This document shows, in pieces, positions 42,827 to 53,497 of a stretch of DNA of 64,000 nucleotides. Position 1 is the first letter of the stretch. Each line of letters opens with the position of its first letter. The position numbers were made by a program, and so were the translations under genes. Below the pieces are notes generated by a model. That model had not been told where the DNA came from and ran no database searches. It worked only from the letters and a program-made list of their open reading frames with translations. Source of the DNA: Reticulitermes speratus. Lineage: Eukaryota > Arthropoda > Insecta > Blattodea > Rhinotermitidae. Location of the stretch: contig JAJKFL010000427.1 in assembly GCA_021186555.1 (NCBI GenBank), positions 21,935,238-21,999,237 on the forward strand, written 5' to 3'.

Positions 42827-43052
42827 AAATCTGCGGTCTTCTGGGGTATTACGCGGCGTCGTGTGATAATTGTTAACCGACGTTTCGTGACGACGTATCG
42901 GTCCCATCTTCACGGATCGACTCTTGACCCGTGAAGATGGGACCGATACGTTGTCACGAAACGTCGGTAAACAATTACCACACGACGCTGCGTAATACCC
43001 CAGAAGACCGCAGATTTCATCAACATCGCGGCGGAAGTCTGAAATCAAGGTC
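42827..43052 (+). mobile_element. short hammerhead-type foldback, nested
   Basis: Flanked by the 11-bp duplication GGATATAGGTG (42816-42826 and 43053-43063). Arms (about 42827-42916 and 42927-43018) are nearly perfect inverted copies: AAATCTGCGGTCTTCTGGGG..GACGTTTCGTGAC.. and its complement. The right-side tail (43019-43052: ATCAACATCGCGGCGGAAGT then CTGAAATCAA) resembles the tail of 39606-39936. Both arms have GTGAAGA where the ribozyme core needs CTGAAGA. Confidence 0.75.
42877..42967. ncRNA. pair of hammerhead-like motifs with C3G core change
   Basis: One motif on each strand (about 42877-42915 minus, 42928-42967 plus). Both keep GAAA, palindromic ACGU, UC and GGT, but share CGTGAAGA in place of CTGAAGA. 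C3 pairs with G8 in the hammerhead active site, so this change is expected to abolish cleavage. Confidence 0.5.
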
Positions 43053-43140
43053 GGATATAGGTGTTTTTGGTTATATCGATGTAATTTAACCTAAGGGACG
43101 TTCTTCCGAAGTATGGTAGATTGATCCTGAAACACTCTGT

Positions 43141-43937
43141 ATAGGCTCGTGTGGCACTGTGTAACGTTTGAAAACGGCTGTTCTATACACGGCTAGAATT
43201 CATGCGCACCACCTTATTAGCTTTCGTAGGAGGATCATAAAATGAAAGGAAGAATCGGAAGTGTGCATGCCTCCGCAAAAGGTAAGGGCCTGAGAAAAAT
43301 ATGAAATACCAGCCATTGTGCCTATAGCAGAGATTCAGACGAAGAGCGAAAGCCTGACGCTCTGAACCCACTTCATCATCATCATCATCATCATTGCAAG
43401 GTAGCACGTCTGCAGACAAATTGGAATGCAACCCTCCGTTAACGGCTGTCCCGGATTGAACTGTGCGACTCACCGCCACCGCTCGTGGGATTGTCCCGAT
43501 AAGGGCCTAGTACCGCTCCATGAAAACAAGTTTCCAGTCTTGCTAAACTGCTTATTCTTTGCACGCACGCACCCACACCCACCCACAATAGGTTAAAATT
43601 CAGAATCTATTCTTGCTTAGGAAACTTCTCTTCGTACATTTTCTGTAATTCTGCGTCTTTATGGGCGTTCGTTGTGTAGACTGCCTTTTGAACCCATTTA
43701 AACCAGTGGTAACTAATTATACGTAACGCCAGGTTTAACATTACAAATCTATGCATTTTGCCACACTATTCATGCGTTCAGCATAATCCTTGTAATAAGT
43801 ACTGATTATTTCCCCGTAAAATACTAATGGACTGGTCTTTTTGATTGAATCATCCTGTTTTCTGTGAAGTACGATCTCAAGTGTAATGTAGATGGAATTA
43901 GCCTTCCAATGATTAATTACACCATACGTATGTGACA
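43141..43937. other. unassigned stretch with a short CAT repeat
   Basis: CATCATCATCATCATCATCAT at about 43373-43395, otherwise nothing recognised. Confidence 0.45.
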
Positions 43938-44340
43938 GTCGTCCTCGGTGGACTAATGGTTAGCGTGCTGGCCACTGGACTCAAGGTTCGCGGGTTCTAT
44001 CCCGGCCGAGGTCGATGGATTATTAAGGCTGATAAAAATCCGGAGCACAACTTCCTTCGGAGGGGAAGTAAAGCCGGCGGTCCCATGTCGTAGATTTACG
44101 GCATGTAAAAGAACCTTACGGGCATGAATTGAGATGTTTCGTAAGCAAAATTCAGCGGCCATTTCTCACCCAAGTCTCCTGATTGACTGCTAGATGGCTC
44201 TGGCAGACATATCAGGATGAGTAGAACTTGTGCAGTCAGTGGACTGGTCACTCACTACAGAATGCACACCTCCAGACCAAGAAACCTCTGAAAGGAGGCC
44301 CTATGCTCCACAAGGAGCGACAGGAGGAAAACTAAGTATG
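43938..44340 (+). mobile_element. SINE family 4, tRNA-like head
   Basis: The head GTCCTCGGTGGACTAATGGT then TAGCGTGCTGGCC has A-box and B-box (CGCGGGTTCTATCCCGGCC) sequences, with CCTCGG/CCGAGG able to pair as an acceptor stem. The anticodon arm does not fold cleanly and T-stem pairing is imperfect, so it is read as a SINE head rather than a tRNA gene. The body includes CTTCCTTCGGAGGGGAAGTA, AAAGCCGGCGGTCCCATG, GCATGTAAAAGAACCTTACG. The distal part (44200-44340) is probably the same element. Confidence 0.65.
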
Positions 44341-44767
44341 TGACATGGTGCGTACTCGTCTACTTTTTCTTCTATAAGCAGACAACACATTTGGTAGGTT
44401 TTCTTTCCTAAAATTACCAGCAAATCTGACCTTAGTTAAAAATTCAGAAGTGTCTGTTGTGCTTTGATCTGTGATCCCAGGCAAATTACGACGGAATTTT
44501 CTCCGACGCTTACTAGCATTACCACATTTCACCAACGATTCACATAGAAAAACAAGGTCTTCAAGAATATATCGAACCATATCCACACTTAACACGGTGT
44601 TAGACCCAGTTGTATTGTTGTCTGAATAATTTTAGCAGCAGTTGCTGTTAACATTCGGCGCTGAAAGAAGTTATCCTACTAATACTGGAAGGCGGGAAGG
44701 GGACAACTACGTTCAAAATTCTTTAGAGAAGACACCTCGTTGTGCTTCATAAACTAAGTAATAAAGA
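44341..44767. other. unassigned stretch
   Basis: Nothing recognised. Confidence 0.4.
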
Positions 44768-45696
44768 AGTCAACACTTATCTTTTATTATAAAAAACAAT
44801 ATTTGCCTTTATAAGATGCTACATGTTTCGACCCTAAGGCATGAATAAATAAAAATGAAAGTAGCCAGATATCTTGAATTGTCATTCCCATGAAGAAATC
44901 TCTTTCTTTAAACTATCTGCTACAGTTATAGACCACTACTGCTTTAAAATCGACCTGACACACATTAATTTTATAACATAAATTGTTTTTGTATATAGTT
45001 CTAATGTCGTAGGCAAGACTTGCCAGACGTGCCTACGACATTGCATAACTCCACCTCAGTAACTCACTTAGTTGACCCCTGCACAATACCCACAACAGGC
45101 TTATAACAGAAAATCTGAGAAAGTCTGCTGATAACAAGTAAGAAGCAAGGTTCAACAAGGCCAATTAAACACTTCATAAAGAAGACAAATAAGAACCAAC
45201 GTAAAGAATGGAACATCGTATTCGGATATACTTTTATCTAAATAAAGAGAAGTATACCAGTACATTCATAGACAATTAAATTCACGATAGTAGTGCAACA
45301 ACAACGTACACATTTTACACATAAACTATTATATATCGGCAATAAAAACAATATAAGTAAAAATACAATAATTTTTGTTGATTTAGTAATAATCCTAAAT
45401 GTGACATTTTAATGTAGTTTTAACATTACAATACGTATGCTGTCATAACAACACAACCTTACACAAAAATTTTACGTTATATATTTAAGGTGTGTCAGGT
45501 CGATTTTTATATAATGGTATAATATAGTAGATTAAGTTGTAAGGAAGAGTTGTATGTAATAGGAATGACAATTCAAGGTATTTGACTACCTTACTTTTTA
45601 TTTATTCATGTCTGATGATGATTTTTAGGGGTCGAAACGTGAAGCATTTTATAAAAGCAAATATAGTTTTTTAAATAAAAGATAGTTGTTTTGACT
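44768..45696 (+). mobile_element. hammerhead-bearing foldback, larger and older
   Basis: The left arm (44768-44985) and right arm (about 45475-45696) are inverted: AGTCAACACTTATCTTTTAT vs the GATAGTTGTTTTGACT end, TTGAATTGTCATTCC vs GGAATGACAATTCAA, and AAATCGACCTGACACAC vs GTGTGTCAGGTCGATTT. The spacer is about 490 bases and AT-rich with no ORF. The right-side tail region CTAATTGTCTTATTATTACG may correspond to the family tail. No target duplication was found. Confidence 0.7.
45608..45647 (+). ncRNA. hammerhead-like motif, partial
   Basis: CTGATGA (45612-45618), unpaired T, stem II GAT/GTC, GAAA (45634-45637), then CGTGAAGCAT. The left arm has the complementary defect: it keeps GAAACATGTAGCAT (palindromic stem III and UA cleavage site) but has lost the CTGATGA side. 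Neither copy is complete. Confidence 0.45.
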
Positions 45697-45936
45697 AATT
45701 GTCTTATTATTACGTTAAAATTATCAGTGGCGCACTGTAGGAGCGGGCAGTCGCCATAGAAGATCATAAGTACAGTCTTTATCTGAGCAGGCAATCCGGA
45801 AACAATCAGCAGTACAGGTATATTTCTGTTCAGTCAGCAGTTCTGAGATTCTAAAGGAGACTATAAAGAAAATTTAAAGATTCATCGCATGACTCTTTTA
45901 TCTAATATAGGCCGACCCATACACAGGCACACAATA

Positions 45937-46275
45937 CGAGGCCCGTCCAGAAAGTAGGAACAGATCGCGCGTAGCGGCCGCGCAGGTGACGCGCGCACTT
46001 CCTGTGAAGGTCAGTCGTCTTCTGTATGTGAAGGGGAACATTCGCTGTATTCGTTAAAGATGAACACGAAATCGAAAATCCCGCTGTGAAGTGCGGTCGG
46101 TGATACGAATTCTAAACGCTAAAAATGCTCATCTGACGGAAATTCTCAGGCAGATTGTTGAAGTGCAAGGTGATGGCGCAGTGAACGGGACGGATGTGAG
46201 GAAATGGTGTCGGTTGTTCAATGAAGGCAGGACTAAAGTGCATGACGAGGAACATCAACAGAGAAACAGGAATGA
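45937..46275 (+). pseudogene. mariner element, 5' part
   Basis: After a TA (45935-45936) the sequence CGAGGCCCGTCCAGAAAGTA is a mariner-type inverted end. From 46091 it encodes RSVIRILNAKNAHLTEILRQ, IVEVQGDGAV, VRKWCRLFNEGRTKVHDEEH, the N-terminal helix-turn-helix (DNA-binding) region of a mariner transposase, just before the usual linker. The frame then stops; the catalytic domain and the 3' end are not present. Confidence 0.85.
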
Positions 46276-47062
46276 ATAATCAATTAAATGATAAACACAC
46301 AGTTACATGTAACGGATTATTTGACACCATAATAAAAAAATGAAGGTCAACTGATTAACGACCCCCCCCCCTTTATAAGACCCGCTTCAAAACGTGTAAC
46401 AGTAGTCGACTCTAAACAGCAGTGCGATAACAAGCACCGGTCACAGATACACCGAACAAAAACCGTGCAACAAAACGTATTTAAATACTTCACTCCTGTA
46501 GTAAAACTTTATACAAATATACCAATAATTGTAAATGTTGCAGCTTCTAACATTACTGGAATTTATTTACACCATTAGTGGCAATGGTTTTGGTATCTTT
46601 TTAGGAATTGCAGTGCTCTAGCAGTACCCAACTCATGTATACGGACCAGTTACATTAGTCTGTCAGAAGATCTATATAGACGTTAGATTATGCAAAGTTA
46701 CTGGGAGTGCCGGAAAGTACATACATATAGTTTCCGCACGTAAAACTGTCCAGACAATTTGCACGACTACCACTAACAAACCGGTAGCATGGTTTTGTTT
46801 CATACTGGTTATGCCTATATATAACACTAAATCTTTACAGTTGACTCTTTATCTCACTTTTTAAATTATTTTTTTAAAATCATGTCTAAAACATTCGTTT
46901 CTACTGTTCATAACAACACAGGCGGTTTTAACATTTACTTCAACTTTTAACATTTTGTTTAGGCCTTGTTGTTTTTATATGCATTTATAATGTATCCATT
47001 AATGTAAAGGGGGGGAGATCTCCTTTCTATAACATACAGGGTTTCCATTTATAGGTTTTGTT
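46276..47062. other. unassigned stretch
   Basis: A nine-base C run at about 46364. Nothing else is recognised; the last part may belong to the ribozyme-bearing element that follows. Confidence 0.4.
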
Positions 47063-47108
47063 AATTGCCTGATGATGGCTGTTTACTGGAGCCGAAAGTA
47101 GTTGCCAA
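47063..47108 (+). ncRNA. hammerhead-like motif, solo
   Basis: CTGATGA (47069-47075), unpaired T, stem II GGCT...AGCC, GAAA (47094-47097), GTAGTT, then GCC. Stem I pairs as TTGC with GCCAA if one C is bulged. Stem III is not palindromic here, unlike the other copies. No inverted partner arm was found. Confidence 0.45.
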
Positions 47109-47694
47109 GTAAAAACGTGTATAATACAGCTTGTCGGTGTGTGATTGACGAAGTAGTAAAATATGCATTTTCTGTAATATGTTTTCACTTGCTTCAAAAT
47201 TAAACGTGTTCGAAATCTCTGATTAAGATATTCTCCAGTACGACAGACGGAAGATTAATGTGGAGTTGAGTGTCATTACCGTAGCATCAAGTTGGTCTAC
47301 AGGGACGGAAGAAGCAAAGGGGGCAGAGTGTGGTGGGAAATTGTGAGCGTATCTGATAAAGAAACATATGCTTGGATCGACCTGCGCTGGAAGGAAAGGG
47401 CAGGGATGTGAATCTAGGTCAGTTTCAGTTGAACCTCTAGATTTGAGCTATTATAAAACTTTTTGCCTCGGTACATCTAGAGAGAATGCGGAAGAGTCGA
47501 TAAGAATCTTGGCTTGGCAAGTTCAGTTTATAGTAATTTCGTAGCCAAACGGTTGCCAGATTCACTTCTTATTAGAGACGGTTTCGGGTGCGGATTCAGA
47601 AACGCGTCGTGTTTGGAGCATAGGTAACATTTGAGGAATACTGAACTGTGCAGGTAGTGCAACACGGCTGAATGTTGTGAGATTTCAATGTACA
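47109..47694. other. unassigned stretch
   Basis: Nothing recognised. Confidence 0.4.
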
Positions 47695-48110
47695 ACCGAT
47701 TGCTTGGGCAGTGTAATACACAGCCTACAGCTGTGGCAGTATATTATACACAGCGGAGTGCTGGGTGTCAAAACATCTGGTTAAAATGTTTATAATTTCT
47801 CCAACGTGTGTATTCACGTAACTGACTGCTGAGGAAGTGTCATGCACAACTAAAAAATGAGGCACTATAATACACGGTTCGTTGCTGACGTTGCGTAATT
47901 GACACAACTGACTGCTGAAGAAATTTAATCCACAACGGAGTGTTGTTGCAGAGTATACACAGCAGAATGAGGCAACGTGTTGAACAGCGGACATCAGAGT
48001 CACCGTAAAATATGCACAGCTGACAGCGCAGGCAATGCAATACCCGGCTGACTGCGGAGGCCGTATAACACACAGCTTACTGCTGGAACGCTGTTATATA
48101 CAAGAGAGCA
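47695..48110. repeat. degenerate minisatellite, about 30-40-bp unit
   Basis: About a dozen diverged units resembling GCAGTATAATACACAGC then TGACTGCTGAGG. The overlapping minus-strand frames here are by-products of the repeat. Confidence 0.75.
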
Positions 48111-49021
48111 TGGGAGATGGATCACGCCACGCTTTTGAAGGCATCAGATTTGGTAGATTGTTGACCCTTGATAATCATTTTCAAAAAAGCTTACTGCAAA
48201 GCAGTTCTATAATTATAACAAATGTTCCAAATAATAATTTGTTGCACTGTACATTACATTATTACGTAGTTATGGCTATTACAATTTAGCGCTTGAACGT
48301 GATTGAGAGTTCTTGTGTTAAGAAAACAATGAAATTTTAAATTCAGATAATTTGTAATCTCCCCTTTTGTGTGGGAGTTGCATGCGTCCATACAATAGGG
48401 TCGAATTATTAAATAATTTATATTGCTTTTGACGATCTAAGCCATTGAGAACAAACACTTTGTTTGAGGACCGGCTTAAAATGTCTGCCAGCGATTCCAA
48501 TAGAGATTATGTCAGGAAGGTCTCGGGCGATAAATGACAGCAGCAGTAGTTGATGAGCGACATTATTGCAGTCTAGATGACAGAGAAGTGTGCCATAATG
48601 CCATATAATTATATTTTAAGTCCTTATCTGCCTATAAATGCCTATTTTGTCGTAGTACAGTACTTACAGGAGCAATTACATTGGAAAGGATGCAGTAATT
48701 CCTTGTAGATGGGTTTGCGCAATTTAAAGAGTTCTATGCACCTTACTCTTTTCTGTACTTCTGTTTCATCTTTGTGTACTGCTGTCTTTCGCCTTGTTTC
48801 GTGGCCTTAGCTGACAAATGAAAGTGTTTTTACTCCTGCAGTAGAACTGTATTACATGTTAACACGTTTTGAAACTGCAGTCCACAAATGCCCTTTGAGG
48901 GAAGTGACCACGCTTGCGAAGGCAGTGATAATGAAGGAATGTGACCGAATAATGTCCCATTCGTGAGACTGTTCAGAATTAAATTATCTCAGACGTATTC
49001 ATGCGGAAATTCAAAAATATC
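48111..49021. other. unassigned stretch
   Basis: Nothing recognised. Confidence 0.4.
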
Positions 49022-49190
49022 GGCCGTGCCATGGCTCAGGCGGTTAGTCGCCGGCATCCCACCGCGGAGGCCCGGGTTCGATTAGGGCCAGTCCATGTGG
49101 GATTTGTGGTGGACAAAGTGGCACTGGGACAGGTTTTATCCCAAGTACTTCGGTTTTCTCCTGTCAATTTCATTCCACTTTTACTCCCTT
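49022..49190 (+). mobile_element. SINE family 5, tRNA-like head
   Basis: GCCGTGCCATGGCTCAGGCG head (A box) and GGCCCGGGTTCGATTAGGG (B box), followed by GTGGACAAAGTGGCACTGGG, ACAGGTTTTATCCCAAGTAC, TTCGGTTTTCTCCTGTC. It ends in TTTTACTCCC where the next SINE begins. Confidence 0.7.
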
Positions 49191-49490
49191 TTTTTAAGTC
49201 CCATACAGGCCTAGGAAGGCCCTTAGGGCTCCAGGAGGTCGAGGCTCCCAGGTTTTTAGACAATCGGCACATGAAGATGGTAAGGTTGTCAGCCCTACGC
49301 ACCGGCCGCCTTTACCCCCCAGGAAAGATTCCTGGTACTCATTTCTGTTAGAGGCTGAGTCGACCCCATGGCCATAGTGCGACCGAAACGATTATGTCAG
49401 TGAAGAATTCCAGTGACACCATCGGAAATCGAACCCGCGACGTTCCGGTTTGTAGCGCAGTGCCTCAACCAACTGCGCACCGCGTGCCCC
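49191..49490 (-). mobile_element. SINE family 2, full length, tail-to-tail with family 5
   Basis: Poly(T) start (CCCTTTTTTTAAG), CCATACAGGCCTAGGAAGG, ACAATCGGCACATGAAGATG, CGGCCGCCTTTACCCCCCAG, GTCGACCCCATGGCCATAG, and the head complement AATCGAACCCGCGACGTTCC and GCGCAGTGCCTCAACCAACT. Its 3' end touches the 3' end of the plus-strand SINE at 49022-49190. Confidence 0.85.
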
Positions 49491-50418
49491 CTTGTACTCC
49501 ATTACTTGGAAAAATGAAAAAAACTGATCATCCTTCTCTTCATCTTCCTCATAGGGTTGCACAATAAGCCTTAAGGCTGCGGTGCGTCCATAGCTTCTGC
49601 TGCGGGGCCCTTCTCCACCAAAAAAATTGGCTTACTCTATGGAATGCAGTGTTAGTCACTAAACTGACGTTACCACATCTAACACGCCCAGAACCTTGGC
49701 ACTTATACTGTGTAATATTGAACCTTCTCGAGCCTGTGATGACGAATAATGCATTCTGAAAGTGACGCCGTGTAAATTTCTGCAACACTCCGCGGCGTCA
49801 AATTACAGAAGACAGCATTGGCATAGTAACTGTTCTTGCCATCACTTATGGTAGCACCGTCTCACTATCACTGAATTACTGAATTGTGAGCGTCGCACAA
49901 GAATTAGTCACGGTTATTGATTAGCTGCAGTATTTGCATAAAGTACATAGCAAAACCGCATTGTCTTGCCTGTCGGGCCTCATATTGTATCTCCCATAAA
50001 CATGACGTGAGGCTTTGCATAGGAAAATGGTTACATAAAATTACAGATTCAAATTAAAATTTCAAAAATAAAAACTGATGATAAAGGCGTTCGCACAAAT
50101 TAAGAAAGAGGATACTGGTTCGGTGAAGTCTTTGTTAAGATGGGGGGTACCGTAATGTAAATTTCCGAGACAATTGCGTGCGTTTACTTAAGAGTTTATA
50201 CAGTTGATGTTGCAATAAAAGTTAATCATCTTTTTTTACGATGTTCTACGAGAATTTTGGTTCCTACAATAAATGACAATATTTGTAAATAGGTGCACTC
50301 TATATTACAAATTTTAGTTCTGTATTTAGTTCCAGTGTGTCACAAAAAATAAAAGAGTACTAAATGTGTGTCGCTATCATCAAGTTTTCGAAGCACTGAT
50401 GTAGAGCTCATTTCTTGC

Positions 50419-50420
<2 letters not shown>
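49491..50420. other. unassigned; possible foldback scrap
   Basis: AGTGACGCCGTGTAAATTTC with TCAAATTACAGAAGAC near 49760-49815 resembles the arm ends of the CGAAACGTCGG foldbacks. The remainder is unrecognised. Confidence 0.35.

Positions 50421-50478
<58 letters not shown>
50421..50478. repeat. (TG)29 microsatellite
   Basis: Fifty-eight uninterrupted bases of TG. Confidence 0.95.
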
Positions 50479-50479
<1 letters not shown>

Positions 50480-50739
50480 CAGAAGCAGGAGATGACGAAA
50501 ATGGGTATTAATGTGATCACTGTTATGAATTTTCCAAATTCAGAATCACTTCTCCGTTGCCTGTTTCTAGTATATTTAGTGTGAAGCATTCAGTTACCTA
50601 AAGGAGAACGTTAACACGATACTGATTTTTTGGTATCAGCAGTAGACCTAGACGAAGACGTATACAAAATTCCCACACTCACCGACAGGACCGATAACAG
50701 TAAGTAATACACCTTTCTGCCACACTGATACGTAGTAGC

Positions 50740-51480
50740 CCTATCTAATGAGTTTTGCAGCCGTACCCTCTGCTTCACTTCTCAACGGGTGTTTATTTAT
50801 GTGCGTGTTAAGTGAGATCTGCGGTTTTGTAGTGGCTGATTTGAAGGAACAACACACTTCCATTCAGTTGTGCTCCAAACTCGGAAAAACTGCATCAGAA
50901 ACGTACGAAACACTCAAAATAGTTTTCGGTGACAATGTCATGGAGATAAAACAGACTTCAGACTGGTTTTCTGTATTCAAACGTGGGAAAAATTCGGTCG
51001 AATATTGTTAGAATTGAGGTCGTCTCCCCACACGTGACACGGGCGAAATATTTGCAAAATCTTCAACGCAGGCCAACGAAGCACCATTTTTGGGATCGCT
51101 GGCAAGTCGGGCCTCTCTTATGGAACATAACAGCGAATTGCAGGGAAGGGGTTGAACATGCGGCAGATTGGCGTGAAGTTTGTGCCTAGGTTAGTCACTG
51201 ACGAGCAGAAGCAGAGGTAATCTTCAGCTGCTAGAAACGTCTGTGCTCCTCACCTTCCTCACTACCTGACTTTGCCCTTCGCGATTTATTTCCGAGAATG
51301 AAGTGGCAGTTACGACGGCGTCGTTTCCAGAATGTGCTGAAATTCAGGAATAATCGTTGACCATCCTACACGCGATTCCAGAAAGTCAGTTTCAGCGGCT
51401 TTTCCAACAGTGGCAGCAACGCTGTGCCCGTTCCATAAACTCGGAAGGGCACTGCTTTCATTGGGACAAAAGCGATCCTT
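50740..51480 (+). pseudogene. mariner element with catalytic core deleted
   Basis: The N-terminal frame from about 50839 gives DLKEQHTSIQLCSKLGKT, ASETYETLKIVFGDNVMEI and TSDWFSVFKRGKNSVE, the helix-turn-helix part of a mariner transposase. After a frameshift the region NIVRIEVV...TRAKYLQNLQRR... leads to KFVPRLVTDEQKQR (about 51165-51210). The sequence then jumps to the C-terminal block ALRD-FPRMKWQLRRRRFQ (about 51270-51330) and FQRLFQQWQQRCARSINSEG in broken frame (about 51395-51450). The stretch that carries the three catalytic acidic residues is absent. Inverted ends were not located. Confidence 0.8.
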
Positions 51481-52384
51481 AAAGTGATGAGCGTATATGT
51501 CATTATCGACCCACTTTGTGAACGTGTAGATACGCCTTCTTATTGCACTACAACTTTCAATTCAGCAGAATATGGATAAAGCCAAACGATAAAAAATCGG
51601 TTTTTTAGTGCAGTAAAATTGATACCAAACCAATATAGAAATGAAATTTCTCAATACCTTATCTTTTTAGTTGGGTATATTTTGGTAATACAGCAGAGTC
51701 CCAATTATCCGACCGTCGGTTATGCGACATTCCACTTTACCCAACATTGACGTGAGACGTTTTTGCAAGTGTGTGCTGAGTGCATTCATACTGACGCATT
51801 TAATCACATTCAGATCCATTGTTCCGTTTACTTGATTGAAATTTATATTTTCAAATAACAGTTTTTACTGTATTAGGCTGTGTTAGTTGTACTGCAGAAT
51901 AATTATTAATAAATCAAATTTTTCCTTATACTGTCCTTCCATTTTCTTTGGGGGGTTTTTTTTTTACATTATCAGACTTTTTCGGTAATCCGACAACATG
52001 TGTTTCCCATTTATGTCAGATAATCCAGACTCTACTGTAATATTGAATTATAACTTACTATGCTCCTTTGTTTTCGTTTGTACCACATCATCTTTGCTTT
52101 CAGTGCATGATATGACTAACGTGAATTTTGGTTTAAGGTGCGGAATTATGAGCTAGCGAAATTTGATTGGAATGATAAAATAATTCAAACATGGGAAAAT
52201 ATGCTTAAAAATGCAATTAAATAATGAGTCAGAACGCACAGCCACAATTTTACAAGAAACTTAGTTCATTGTTCATAAATCAAAGAGATAAATAATACGT
52301 GTGGCGACAGGAACAGCATTATTTGCCAAAAAATGTGAGTAATGTAAAACTCCCTGTGATTGTGAAGGCAAATTGTGGAGTGGA
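51481..52384. other. unassigned stretch
   Basis: A TATCCGACCGTCGGTTATGC palindromic block near 51697 is noted; nothing else is recognised. Confidence 0.35.
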
Positions 52385-52635
52385 GATATATACTCATTCT
52401 TAACCTCAGCACTAGGTGAAAAATGAGTAGTCAGCTTCACGTACCGGCCGCTTTGCCACCGGTCAAAAATATTATGTTACCCATTGAATAGGAAGTTGTT
52501 TGGTCCGCAGAGCCGGCCTGGACGTTTTGAAGACGAGAAAAGCTTTTTGTCTCTGCCGGAAATCGAAACCCGATTCCTCGGTCTTCTAGCCCATAACCTA
52601 GTCATCGTTTGGACTAGTCTCTCCCGGCTCGGACC
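52385..52635 (-). mobile_element. SINE family 1, diverged
   Basis: TTCTTAACCTCAGCACTAGG, CACGTACCGGCCGCTTTGCC, GAGCCGGCCTGGACG, GGTCTTCTAGCCCATAACC and TAGTCATCGTTTGGAC. Confidence 0.75.
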
Positions 52636-52783
52636 CTCGTACCCCAAAAGTTACGAAAATAAGTTATAACAAGAAAGATCATGTTAAAAAAACTTTTTGA
52701 CGTAATAGTATGCCTTGTAGATAGTGTCTTAAATGTTAAATTATTGTTCCAAACACTTATACGTGTATTGATGTGTGTACTGG

Positions 52784-53074
52784 TAAGGTAAATGTCACCC
52801 TAGAACAGGCCATGAAGGCCCATAGGGGGAGTAGAGGTATAGCTTTACTCTTTCTTTAACCTCGGCGCTAGATGGGGGTGGGTGGTCAACGCCACGCCCC
52901 AGCCGCTTTACCCCCGGGAATGACCCGGTACCCATTGTACAGGAGGCTGGGTAGGCCCCAGGACCGGTCTGGACGGGTGCTGAAAATCTCGCCCCCCCCC
53001 CCCCCCCGGGATTCGATCCCCGGACCGTCCAGCTCGCAGCGAGTCGCTATACCGACTACGCCATCCCAGCCCAC
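52784..53074 (-). mobile_element. SINE family 1, full length with poly(C) expansion
   Basis: TAAGGTAAATGTCACCCTAG start, CATGAAGGCCCATAGGGGGA, GCCACGCCCCAGCCGCTTTA, GGACCGGTCTGGACGGG, then a 16-base C run (52992-53007) where other copies have a few C, and the head complement GGGATTCGATCCCCGG and TATACCGACTACGCCATCCC. The imperfect duplication TGTGTGTACTGG / TGTGTGTGCTGG (52772-52783 and 53075-53086) flanks it. Confidence 0.9.
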
Positions 53075-53086
53075 TGTGTGTGCTGG

Positions 53087-53352
53087 AGCACACGTTATTT
53101 AAAATGTAATGTACGATGTAGGCATATATGTTTATAATCAGTCAAATGCTATGTGGCGAACGAGGTAGGCGTTGGTCATAACATTAAATTAGCTTCAGTC
53201 ATGACACTTTTATTAAATATTAGAATAGAAAGGACTTGAGATGGAGTCTGCAGAATCTTCCAGATTATAGGTGACTATTTACCGTGAATGAAATGTCGAT
53301 TTTTAATTGCTTGTACTTGCAACCTTCATATGTTACAATTTACTGTTGCTGT
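53087..53352. other. unassigned stretch
   Basis: Nothing recognised. Confidence 0.4.
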
Positions 53353-53399
53353 TGGTGGTGATCGTGGTGGTGGTGGTGGTGGTAGTAGTAGTAGTAGTG

Positions 53400-53438
<39 letters not shown>
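53353..53438. repeat. (GGT)n/(AGT)n microsatellite
   Basis: About 28 triplets, GGT-type on the left passing into AGT-type on the right with few interruptions. Confidence 0.95.
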
Positions 53439-53497
53439 ATTTGAAAAGATTTATTACGTAGGTAAACTTTATATTTTAGATTTGTAGCATGTAAACC

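Larger units (their letters stand above)
42404..43140. mobile_element. TIR element with about 74-bp inverted ends
   Basis: The left end (42404-42480: ACAGAGCGCTTCAGAG, ACTTCG-type block, AACATTCCTTAGGTTATATT, ATATCGATGTAGCC) is inverted at the right end (43068-43140, ending CTGAAACACTCTGT). The inner sequence includes a foldback insertion at 42827-43052. No transposase frame, so non-autonomous; superfamily not determined. Confidence 0.65.

Noticed and set aside
43940..44010. tRNA gene
   Set aside because: Acceptor-like ends pair and A/B boxes are present, but the anticodon arm does not fold and the T stem has a mismatch; a SINE body follows.
47695..48110. CRISPR array
   Set aside because: Spacing and units are irregular and diverged with no distinct repeats and spacers; it is a decayed minisatellite in an animal genome.
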